NCBI GenBank assembly: GCA_023392755.1
Contig: JAEWNM010000041.1
Coordinates: forward strand, 1-37,962
Direction of reading: 5' to 3'
DNA from: Bacillota bacterium
Lineage (GTDB): Bacteria > Bacillota > Clostridia > Christensenellales > Aristaeellaceae
Length of the DNA stretch: 37,962 nt
The position numbers and the translations under genes are program-made. The notes beneath the pieces were generated by a model. That model ran no database searches, had not been told where the DNA came from, and saw nothing but the letters and a program-made list of their open reading frames with translations. Of the stretch, positions 31,539 to 37,962 are shown in pieces. Positions within the stretch are counted from its first letter, which is position 1. Each line of letters starts with the position of its first letter.

Positions 31539-33470
31539 ATGAACCTGACGCAAAAAATACTCTCGGCTCATCTCGTCTCCGGAGAATTTATGCCCGGCCG
31601 GGAGATCGCCATCAGGATAGACCAGACGCTGACCCAGGACTCCACGGGCACCATGGCCTACCTGCAATTTGAGGCCATGGGTGTAAAACGTGTGCGCACG
31701 AAAAAGTCCGTGGCGTACATTGACCACAACACGCTGCAAACAGGCTTTGAAAACGCCGACGATCATAAATACATACAAACAGTGGCCAGAAAGCACGGCG
31801 TTTGGTGTTCCAAGCCCGGCAACGGCATTTGCCACCAGGTGCACCTGGAGCGTTTTGGCATACCCGGCCAGACACTTTTGGGCAGCGACAGCCACACGCC
31901 CACCTGCGGCGGCCTGGGCATGATCGCCATCGGCGCGGGCGGGCTGGATGTGGCCGTGGCCATGGGCGGCGGCGCATATCACATCAGCTGCCCCAAGGTG
32001 GTCAATGTTCAGCTTGCGGGAAAGCTGAAGCCTTTTGTAGCCGCGAAGGACATCATATTGGAAGTGCTGCGCAGGCTGTCGGTAAAGGGCGGCGTGGGCC
32101 GGGTGATGGAGTATACGGGTGATGGCGTCATGTCGCTGTCCGTGCCGGAGCGGGCCACCATCGCCAACATGGGGGCGGAGCTGGGCGCTACCGCTTCGAT
32201 TTTCCCCAGTGATGAAAATACGCGAATATTTCTTGCGGCACAGGGCCGGGAAAAGGACTTTATCCCGCTTCTCCCCGATGATGACGCGGTCTATGACGAA
32301 ACGCTGTTCATTGATCTAGGCACCCTGGAGCCCTTGGCAGCCAGGCCGCACATGCCCGACAACGTGGCGTCCGTCCGGGAAATCGGACCCATTCATGTGG
32401 ATCAGGTGTGCATCGGCTCCTGCACCAACTCCAGCTATCTGGATATGATGCGCACGGCCGCCATCTTAAAGGGCAGGACGGTGCACCCCGACGTATCCCT
32501 GGTCATTTCTCCGGGCAGCAAGCAGGTGCTTTCCATGCTGGCAAAAAACGGCGCGCTGGCTGATTTGATCCAGGCCGGCGCCCGCATACTGGAGTGCGCC
32601 TGCGGCCCCTGCATCGGCATGGGCCAAAGCCCGTCCAGCAACGCCGTCAGCGTACGCACCAACAACCGCAACTTCTATGCCCGGTCCGGAACAAAAAGCG
32701 CGCAGGTTTATCTTGCAAGCTGTGAAGTGGCGGCGGCTACCGCGCTTGCCGGCGTGCTGACCGACCCCAGGACGCTGTCTGTAGACCTATGCGTGCCAAT
32801 GCCGGAAAGCTTTCCTGTCAATGACAACCTCATCCTTCCCCCGGTGGATGCTGGGCAGGAGGATGCTGCGGACGTGGTGCGCGGTCCCAACATACAGCCC
32901 TTCCCCGTGAATGTGCCGCTCAAGGCGCGCCTGTCCGGCCCGGTTCTTTTGAAAATGGAGGATAATATCACCACCGACCATATCATGCCCTCCAACGCAA
33001 AGCTGCTGCCCTACCGCAGCAATATCCCCTATTTGTCAGATTATTGCCTGACACCCGTGGACCCGGATTTCCCCAAAAGGGCGAAGGCGGCGGGCGGCGG
33101 CTTTTTGGTGGCAGGGCAAAACTACGGCCAGGGCTCCAGCCGGGAGCATGCCGCGCTGGTTCCCCTGTACCTGGGCGTGAAGGGCGTTGTCGCCAAATCC
33201 TTTGCGAGAATCCATATGGATAACCTTATCAACAACGGCATCCTTCCGCTGACATTTGCGAACACCGCAGATTATGAGCGGATGGAGCAGGGCGATGTAA
33301 TCGTATTTGCGGACGCCAGGGCGCAGGTTGAAAAAGCCGGGGATGTTTTCACCCTCACCAACGAAACAAAGCAGTTTGAATTTTCGGTACACATGCCTCT
33401 CTCCGCAAGGCAGAGGAGCATGATCCTGGCCGGCGGGCTTTTGAACTATACCCGGGAAACCGGGGAATAA
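31539..33470 (+). CDS. acnA: aconitate hydratase (clostridial-type aconitase)
   Basis: A 643-residue aconitase of the shorter bacterial type. It isomerises citrate and isocitrate through cis-aconitate. The 4Fe-4S cluster cysteines are Cys295 (CIGSCTNSSY) and Cys355/Cys358 (CACGPCIG); DSHTPTCGGLGM is at about 117-129. The C-terminal swivel domain carries GQNYGQGSSREHAAL with the substrate-binding serine and arginine. ATG at 31539 follows GGAGGG. It stands alone behind a strong promoter; no citrate synthase or isocitrate dehydrogenase gene is adjacent. A homoaconitase-like activity cannot be excluded from sequence, but the length and motifs favour aconitase. Confidence 0.9.
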   Translation: MNLTQKILSAHLVSGEFMPGREIAIRIDQTLTQDSTGTMAYLQFEAMGVKRVRTKKSVAYIDHNTLQTGFENADDHKYIQTVARKHGVWCSKPGNGICHQVHLERFGIPGQTLLGSDSHTPTCGGLGMIAIGAGGLDVAVAMGGGAYHISCPKVVNVQLAGKLKPFVAAKDIILEVLRRLSVKGGVGRVMEYTGDGVMSLSVPERATIANMGAELGATASIFPSDENTRIFLAAQGREKDFIPLLPDDDAVYDETLFIDLGTLEPLAARPHMPDNVASVREIGPIHVDQVCIGSCTNSSYLDMMRTAAILKGRTVHPDVSLVISPGSKQVLSMLAKNGALADLIQAGARILECACGPCIGMGQSPSSNAVSVRTNNRNFYARSGTKSAQVYLASCEVAAATALAGVLTDPRTLSVDLCVPMPESFPVNDNLILPPVDAGQEDAADVVRGPNIQPFPVNVPLKARLSGPVLLKMEDNITTDHIMPSNAKLLPYRSNIPYLSDYCLTPVDPDFPKRAKAAGGGFLVAGQNYGQGSSREHAALVPLYLGVKGVVAKSFARIHMDNLINNGILPLTFANTADYERMEQGDVIVFADARAQVEKAGDVFTLTNETKQFEFSVHMPLSARQRSMILAGGLLNYTRETGE

Positions 33471-33501
33471 ACTGCGCCATTCATGAAATCAAGCAGATAA
33501 T

Positions 33502-33527
33502 GAGGGGGCCAAGCAATTGGCTCCCTC
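33502..33527 (+). terminator. possible terminator after aconitase
   Basis: An 11-bp stem with one mismatch (GAGGGGGCCAA / TTGGCTCCCTC, loop GCAA), 31 bp past the stop. No T run follows. The stretch from 33528 to 33729 is lower in GC than its surroundings and holds no recognisable gene. Confidence 0.5.
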
Positions 33528-33729
33528 AGACTGTAAAGAACCTCCGGCAGCCACTGGAGGAAGTCGACACCCATATTCAGAATGTGATACACAGCGATAT
33601 ATATGGCATAATCCTGAACATAAGCAAATGGATAAGCAGTAAAAAGGGCTGTGCCCCCATGATTGTACCGATGACGACAGACCTTTGTGAAATCCGGCCT
33701 GATGACGCAATCACACACAGGCAGATGAT

Positions 33730-33773
33730 AAAAATCACCGGAGGCATGCGCAAGCTTTGGCGCATGCCTCCGG
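33730..33773 (-). terminator. terminator of the vanW-sfsA-CHAP operon
   Basis: A perfect 14-bp stem (33738-33751 with 33760-33773) followed on the minus strand by U-rich sequence (33734-33730), 26 bp after the CHAP stop. Confidence 0.88.
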
Positions 33774-33799
33774 CCGTATTCTTTCAATATCAAACAACT

Positions 33800-34750
33800 T
33801 TATTGATCGCTGGCCACTACCCAGTTTGCCGGATCGCCATCCAGCCTGTTCTCAATTTCTTCCTGCATGGCAAACTGCGTCTCCATATCCGCGATGCCGG
33901 ACGCCTTTTTCCCCGGCATATATTCCTTCTGGAAAGTGCGTATGGCAACGGTGGTTTTCGCGCCGAATGAGCCGTCGACATCCTCGGGCTGCATCAGCGA
34001 AAGCTCCTGAAGCCTGGTTTGCAGCTGCCGCACCTTTTCGCCCTTGTTGCCGGAACGCATGGTGACTTCGGCCACATCCTTCACGGTGCCGTAGCCCAGG
34101 ATGGTGGAATCGGAAAGCAGGTATTCTTTTCTTTCCACCTTGGAGGGATTGTTGCCCTCGATAACGTGTACGACCACCTGGCCCTCTTCGTTCACATCCG
34201 TATATTCCACCATGGCCACGTGATCTGTATCCCGGCCGCTGCGCCAGGTGAAATACATCCAGTCCCCCGGATTGGGAATGTATTCATCCCGGAGCATGGG
34301 CGCCTGCCTGCCTGGGAACCACTGGGTTCCCCAATCGTCGATAGCGCCTTTTCTGTCTATATAGCGGCCCCGTGCGATAAACCAGTCACGGCCCACATTG
34401 CTGCCGCTGTACAGGGGATACTGCTCCTTGAGCAGGTTTGTACCGTAGCGCTGATCTGTCTGGTCAACAGACCAGCACAAAAATTCAGCACACCATTGGG
34501 CATAGGGGTCGCCTGACCAATCGCCGTATTTTGTAAAGCCGTTTTTCTTTTCTGTATATCCCAGCTCTTCCCTTGCGACGGACAGCAGAAGCTCCACAAA
34601 AGATCCTTCCGGCGCCGCCGTTGCCTGCGCAGCCGCCGGCGTTTCCTGCGCTGAGGCAGCGGGCACAGAGGGGGCAGTCCCTTCCTCTGCCAGCGTGCAT
34701 GTCAGCACAAACAGCAGGCTCAGGGTAAGCAGCAGAAACCTTCTGCCCAT
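33800..34750 (-). CDS. secreted CHAP-domain peptidoglycan hydrolase with peptidoglycan-binding domain
   Basis: A 316-residue exported protein. Signal peptide about 1-21, an Ala/Pro/Thr-rich linker to 48, then a CHAP amidase/endopeptidase domain with Cys87 (YAQWCAEFLCW) and His177 (DTDHVAMVEY) as catalytic pair, and a PG_binding_1 domain at about 235-300 (VRQLQTRLQELSL, DGSFGAKTTVAIRTFQKEY). It should cut peptide cross-links or stems in the cell wall. Shine-Dalgarno AAAGGAGGTG precedes the ATG. Last gene of the VanW-SfsA-CHAP operon, 63 bp after sfsA and followed by a strong terminator. Confidence 0.88.
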   Translation of the reverse strand: MGRRFLLLTLSLLFVLTCTLAEEGTAPSVPAASAQETPAAAQATAAPEGSFVELLLSVAREELGYTEKKNGFTKYGDWSGDPYAQWCAEFLCWSVDQTDQRYGTNLLKEQYPLYSGSNVGRDWFIARGRYIDRKGAIDDWGTQWFPGRQAPMLRDEYIPNPGDWMYFTWRSGRDTDHVAMVEYTDVNEEGQVVVHVIEGNNPSKVERKEYLLSDSTILGYGTVKDVAEVTMRSGNKGEKVRQLQTRLQELSLMQPEDVDGSFGAKTTVAIRTFQKEYMPGKKASGIADMETQFAMQEEIENRLDGDPANWVVASDQ

Positions 34751-34813
34751 GCAGACACCTCCTTTACTGCACCTATGCTAACACAATTTCGCGGCCTTTC
34801 GCAACGGCAACTC

Positions 34814-35506
34814 TTAACAGCCAAACGATACAAAAACGGGTACGGGGTCTCCCAAAGCAAGATAATCCTCCGCCACGCGGCAATCATACGCCAGCACGTG
34901 AACGCCCGCCTCCGCCGCCTGACGCAGCTCCTTTGCAAAGCCGGGATCGGTATCTTCATTGGGTGAAAAGCTGTGTACGCCGCACATTTGAATCACAAAA
35001 ACCACATAACACGCAAATCCTTGCGCAACCGCCGCCGAAAGCTCACGCACATGCCTTGCCCCCCGCTGCGTAGGCGCGTCGGGAAAGCGGACATGGCCAT
35101 TTTCCTCCAGCGTAACGCCCTTGACCTCCACCAGGCAGCGCATTTCCCCAGCTTCCACATAAAAATCCAGCCGCGACTGCCCATAAGTATACTCCGGGCG
35201 GATCAGATTCGCGCCGGGCAGAAAGCCGCCGCCCTCCGCCCATTCCCGGAATACCTTGTTGGGCGCCTGGCTGTCGATGTTGATGAGCTTGTCCCCCTTG
35301 AAAACGGCAATCACATCGTACCGCGTTTTGCGGGCGGGATTTTCGCCCGGAGCCAGCACCACCTTCGCATCTTGCACAAACAGCTCCCGGCACCGGCCCG
35401 TGTTTTTCACATGGCAGACCACCGTTTCCCCATCTACCAGCACATGGGCCACAAAACGGTTGGGCCGGCTTAGAAACCGGCCTGTTATTACGCTCTCGTA
35501 CCGCAC
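34814..35506 (-). CDS. sfsA: SfsA-family protein
   Basis: A 230-residue SfsA-like protein. Family features seen: GRFLSRPNRFVAHVLVDGET near the start (OB-like domain), HVKNTGRCRELF, then a PD-(D/E)xK nuclease-like core with SRLDFYV, CLVEVKGVTLEENGHVRFPD and PTQRGARHVRELS. SfsA was first linked to sugar-fermentation gene control in E. coli; its true role, perhaps nuclease, is open. The start is taken as GTG at 35506, seven bases after the vanW stop with GTGAGG overlapping it; this gives the usual family length. An ATG at 35557 would overlap vanW by 44 bp. Confidence 0.88.
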   Translation of the reverse strand: MRYESVITGRFLSRPNRFVAHVLVDGETVVCHVKNTGRCRELFVQDAKVVLAPGENPARKTRYDVIAVFKGDKLINIDSQAPNKVFREWAEGGGFLPGANLIRPEYTYGQSRLDFYVEAGEMRCLVEVKGVTLEENGHVRFPDAPTQRGARHVRELSAAVAQGFACYVVFVIQMCGVHSFSPNEDTDPGFAKELRQAAEAGVHVLAYDCRVAEDYLALGDPVPVFVSFGC

Positions 35507-35513
35507 GGCCGCC

Positions 35514-36518
35514 TCACTGCTTAAAGATGCACATAAACAGCGCGCCGTCCTGGGCACTTGCCTCCACCCTTATGGGGAAGTCATAGTCATTGCGTATGAC
35601 CAGGTTCAGGCTGTCGTTGCCCACCGCCGCATCCACCCCATGGGGCAAATAGCTGGCCCCGGCTGGACCATGGGGACGGCGATACAGCACGGTGATGTTG
35701 GGCAGCTGCAGCAGGGCGTTGTAAAATGTGGAGGATACCTGGCAGGTGCCCCCGCCATAGCCCGGCTGGGCCTTGCCATTGATCAGCACCGGAGCTTGCA
35801 TGTATCCGACGCTCCTGTTGTACGGCCCGATCTGCCCATTGAAATCCAATTCCTCTCCCGGCGCGATTACCCGGCTGAGCCTTTGGCAGGCGACAACAAT
35901 ATTCTTCATCCGGCCAATGTTGGATTCTGTATCAATCACCCTGTAAAAGGAGGTAAATGCCGCTATAGGTGTTTCGCCGCTTACAGGCGTGTCTGTAGGC
36001 GATACAGGCGTCAGGTCCTTCAATAAACGGGTATCCACATAAGCGTAGGCGCGCCAATAGGGAATCCTCGCCCAGCCGTCGGTGATGTCCAGTATGCTTA
36101 GCTTCGCCCCCGCTTGCAGTGTTACAAAAGCCTCCGCATCCGCCTGCGGTGCATGCAGCACAGGGGTCACATCCGCCGTCACCGCCATAAACGTATGCTT
36201 GAAAACGCCATAGGGCGGCGTGTTTTGGGGATCTATCGGCGTAACCTTGTGAATGCGCGTGCGCACCAGGTACCCGGTCTCCCCTCCATAGCGGACCTTT
36301 ACCCATTCTGGATCAACGCCCAGAATTTCCACCGTTTTCCCCTTGGGGATACGGGCCAGTATCTTTGCCGTTTCGCTGGCCTGCGCGCGCATAATGCAGC
36401 CGTCATAAGCAGTCAGCGCCGTATAAAGCGGCTGCTCCGCGGCCAGCCCGGAAGGCAGGACGCCTATAAGCAACACCATTGCCGCAAGCCCGGCAAACAG
36501 CCTTTTCCAGAATAACAT
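35514..36518 (-). CDS. secreted VanW-domain protein with two SH3-like domains
   Basis: A 334-residue exported protein: signal peptide about 1-27, two bacterial SH3-like domains (about 38-95, with TAKILARIPKGKTVEILGVD, and about 108-168, with FVTLQAGAKLSILDITDGWA), then a VanW domain at about 185-310 (VIAPGEELDFNGQIGPYNRS, PGYGGGTCQVSSTFYNALLQ). VanW proteins occur near vancomycin-type loci and widely in Clostridia; the biochemical role is not known, though SH3 domains point to the cell wall. First gene of the operon with sfsA and a CHAP hydrolase. An AAAGGAG site precedes the ATG. Confidence 0.85.
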   Translation of the reverse strand: MLFWKRLFAGLAAMVLLIGVLPSGLAAEQPLYTALTAYDGCIMRAQASETAKILARIPKGKTVEILGVDPEWVKVRYGGETGYLVRTRIHKVTPIDPQNTPPYGVFKHTFMAVTADVTPVLHAPQADAEAFVTLQAGAKLSILDITDGWARIPYWRAYAYVDTRLLKDLTPVSPTDTPVSGETPIAAFTSFYRVIDTESNIGRMKNIVVACQRLSRVIAPGEELDFNGQIGPYNRSVGYMQAPVLINGKAQPGYGGGTCQVSSTFYNALLQLPNITVLYRRPHGPAGASYLPHGVDAAVGNDSLNLVIRNDYDFPIRVEASAQDGALFMCIFKQ

Positions 36519-36552
36519 GGGGCAGTCTCCTTTAACCTATGTTTCCAGTTTG

Positions 36553-36558
36553 ATTATA
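36553..36558 (-). promoter_or_regulatory. extended -10 promoter of the vanW operon
   Basis: On the minus strand TGGTATAAT gives an extended -10 element (TGn plus TATAAT), about 35 bp before the vanW start. No good -35 box was seen. Confidence 0.55.
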
Positions 36559-36613
36559 CCATCCTTTTCCTTCCGGGCGCAAGCAGCGCGGCCTGGTTTT
36601 ACATACCGCACGC

Positions 36614-36633
36614 TTTGTCAGATTTTTGACAAA
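36614..36633. promoter_or_regulatory. pair of inverted Spo0A-box-like sites
   Basis: TTTGTCAGA (36614-36622, plus strand) and TTTGTCAAA (36633-36625, minus strand) face each other. The second matches the Spo0A consensus TTTGTCRAA exactly, the first at eight of nine positions. They lie between the divergent vanW operon and aldolase gene, upstream of both -10 boxes. Control by Spo0A is an inference. Confidence 0.45.
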
Positions 36634-36667
36634 TGCGGACTGAAAGCTGTTCAAAAAAGAAAACCTC

Positions 36668-36676
36668 TGCTATAAT
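36668..36676 (+). promoter_or_regulatory. extended -10 promoter of the aldolase gene
   Basis: TGCTATAAT is an extended -10 element with a perfect TATAAT (36671-36676), 30 bp before the aldolase start. A -35-like TGTTCA lies 17 bp upstream and is poor. Confidence 0.7.
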
Positions 36677-36706
36677 AAGCTGAAATGACGCAAGGAGGGT
36701 TTGTAC

Positions 36707-37636
36707 ATGCCACTTGTCAACACAAAGGAATTATTTCAAAAGGCGTACGCGGGCGGCTATGCCATTGGCGCCTTTAACGTCAACAATATGGAAATCATAC
36801 AGGGAATTACCGAGGGCGGAAAAATGGAAAACGCGCCCCTGATCCTGCAGGTTTCTGCCGGCGCCCGCAAATATGCCAAGCATGTCTATCTGATGAAAAT
36901 GATCGAGGCCGCCCTTTTGGATACCGACCTGCCGCTGGTTGTGCATCTGGATCACGGCCCCGACTTTGAAACCTGCAAAAGCTGCATCGACGGCGGTTTC
37001 ACCAGCGTTATGATCGACGGCAGCCACCTCACCTTTGAAGAAAATATCGCCGTCACGAAAAAAGTAGTGGAATATGCTCATGACCGCAACGTAACGGTGG
37101 AGGGCGAGCTTGGCCGCCTGGCCGGTGTGGAGGACGCCGTTGCCGTAAGCGACGATGACGCCCGCTACACCGATCCCGCCGAGGTGGAGGAATTCGTTTC
37201 CCGCACCGGCGTTGACAGCCTCGCCATCGCCATCGGCACCAGCCACGGCGCATTCAAGTTTAAGGGCGAGCCCCGCCTGCGCTTTGACATACTGGAAAAG
37301 GTGGCGCAAAAGCTGCCCGGCTTCCCCATCGTGCTCCACGGCGCCTCCTCCGTCATCCCCGAGCATGTGGAAATGATCAACAAATTCGGCGGTGATATGC
37401 CCGGCGCCCAGGGTGTGCCCGAAACCATGCTTCGCCAGGCCGCACAGATGGCGGTTTGCAAAATCAACATAGACAGCGACCTGCGCCTGGCCTTTACCGC
37501 AGTGCTCCGCAAGCACTTTGCAGAGCACCCCGACCACTTCGATCCCCGCCAGTATCTGACCGATGCCCGCACCGCGCTTCGCGAAATGGTACGCCACAAA
37601 ATCGTGAACGTTCTGGGCTGCAGCGGCAAAGCATAA
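36707..37636 (+). CDS. fba: class II fructose-bisphosphate aldolase
   Basis: A 309-residue zinc aldolase that splits fructose-1,6-bisphosphate into two triose phosphates in glycolysis and makes it in gluconeogenesis. The active-site motif VVHLDHGPD (78-86) holds catalytic Asp82 and zinc ligand His83; further ligands are in AIGTSHGAFKF and VLHGASSV, with GELGRLAGVED between them and KINIDSDLRLAF for phosphate binding near the C-terminus. ATG at 36707 follows AAGGAGGG; the TTG at 36701 is less well spaced. It is followed by a strong terminator, so it is a single-gene unit. Confidence 0.94.
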   Translation: MPLVNTKELFQKAYAGGYAIGAFNVNNMEIIQGITEGGKMENAPLILQVSAGARKYAKHVYLMKMIEAALLDTDLPLVVHLDHGPDFETCKSCIDGGFTSVMIDGSHLTFEENIAVTKKVVEYAHDRNVTVEGELGRLAGVEDAVAVSDDDARYTDPAEVEEFVSRTGVDSLAIAIGTSHGAFKFKGEPRLRFDILEKVAQKLPGFPIVLHGASSVIPEHVEMINKFGGDMPGAQGVPETMLRQAAQMAVCKINIDSDLRLAFTAVLRKHFAEHPDHFDPRQYLTDARTALREMVRHKIVNVLGCSGKA

Positions 37637-37672
37637 ATGCTTTAGCCCACTGCATATCAATCGCGGACCAAT

Positions 37673-37711
37673 AGGCACTTTGGGATTTTGCGTCCCGAAG
37701 TGCCTGTTTTT
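37673..37711 (+). terminator. terminator of the aldolase gene
   Basis: A 13-bp stem (37673-37685 with 37693-37705, one wobble pair) followed by GTTTTT. Confidence 0.88.
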
Positions 37712-37790
37712 ATGCGCCGGTGCATTCCCGTGCCCCAATCCAAAATCCGGCTCTTTCGCAAAGTCTATGGCTGGCTCCCCGCCAACCTCG

Positions 37791-37962
37791 GACTATCAAA
37801 AAACCCAGGGAGGTATCGGAGGGCCGAAGCCCTCTGATTCTAGATCGCAAACCAGCGACATGTGCGGTGAGTGAGGTGAGCGCTGCCAGTGGCAGCAAAG
37901 GGCGAACCGAACGAATCAACCGAAACAAGCGGCTGTAAGCCGCGCCGATTGAGGTTGCGGAG
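37791..37962 (+). repeat. dispersed hairpin repeat, copy 3 (left part, different right module)
   Basis: The first 79 bases match copy 2 (28181-28259) with about six differences, including the hairpin 37816-37837, where the changes swap one pair for a G-U wobble and restore another. Beyond about 37870 the sequence departs from copies 1 and 2 and carries two other perfect hairpins: GCTGCC-AGT-GGCAGC (37882-37896) and GCGGCT-GTA-AGCCGC (37929-37943). The copy runs off the window end. It begins 79 bp after the aldolase terminator; 37712-37790 hold nothing recognised. Confidence 0.85.

Noticed and set aside
33446..33793. 115-codon open frame on the minus strand
   Set aside because: It overlaps the terminator at 33730-33773 and the aconitase end, with no ribosome site or familiar motif.
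37680..37938. small open frames on both strands inside repeat copy 3
   Set aside because: They follow the repeat, not a gene; similar frames occur in copy 2, which explains their apparent conservation.

Overview
This window looks like a piece of chromosome from a spore-forming, anaerobic member of the Clostridia (Bacillota). The evidence is two small clostridial spore-coat proteins, a Spo0A-like receiver domain, candidate Spo0A boxes, VanW and CHAP wall proteins, a clostridial-type aconitase, class II aldolase, strong Shine-Dalgarno sites and several TTG starts. GC is roughly in the high fifties, with no rRNA, tRNA, CRISPR array, transposase or prophage module. The lineage within Clostridia is an inference.

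Layout. 1-127: end of a dispersed hairpin-rich repeat (copy 1). 211-2123: TetR regulator and condensation-type acyltransferase with a palindromic operator. 2226-2790: two spore-coat genes. 2824-5960: promoter, cobalamin riboswitch, terminator and a btuFCD-type corrinoid importer. 6171-7200: membrane-anchored Ntn-type amidase interrupted by one frameshift. 7380-9297: ECF sigma factor with a membrane-bound partner. 9584-13989: HEAT-repeat protein, HelD, a carrier-protein-like protein without the carrier serine, and an alpha/alpha-toroid protein. 14025-20233: shortened KdpD, KdpE, TPR protein, two TrkA-type proteins, a 34-residue membrane peptide, TrkH (frameshifted) and an OB-fold membrane protein: a potassium-uptake module in which a Kdp-type sensor sits beside Trk instead of KdpFABC. 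20265-23843: CorA, a DMT exporter and a divergent MocR regulator. 24016-27447: lone receiver, a histidine kinase/response regulator pair and a divergent ferritin-like secreted protein. 27620-29004: VOC protein and a DUF4489-like protein, convergent around repeat copy 2. 29247-33470: glycerol-1-phosphate dehydrogenase, YczE-like membrane protein, aconitase. 33800-36518: VanW, SfsA, CHAP hydrolase operon. 36707-37636: class II fructose-bisphosphate aldolase. 37791-37962: repeat copy 3, running off the window.

The most unusual signal is the dispersed repeat. Three copies share blocks that each fold into short perfect hairpins, and base differences between copies keep the pairing. Copy 2 (210 bp) sits exactly between two 31-bp copies of the transcription-terminator hairpin that lies between two convergent genes, and copy 1 also abuts a terminator-like hairpin. 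The third copy keeps the left module but carries different hairpins on its right. This suggests a terminator-targeting, non-coding mobile or structured element.

Other points: a trk locus under a KdpDE-like pair with a peptide too short for routine gene calling; an ACP-like protein that has lost the phosphopantetheine serine; an Arg in the nucleotide-binding glycine motif of one TrkA; two single-base frameshifts that may be sequence errors; and a pair of inverted Spo0A-like boxes upstream of the VanW operon and aldolase gene.
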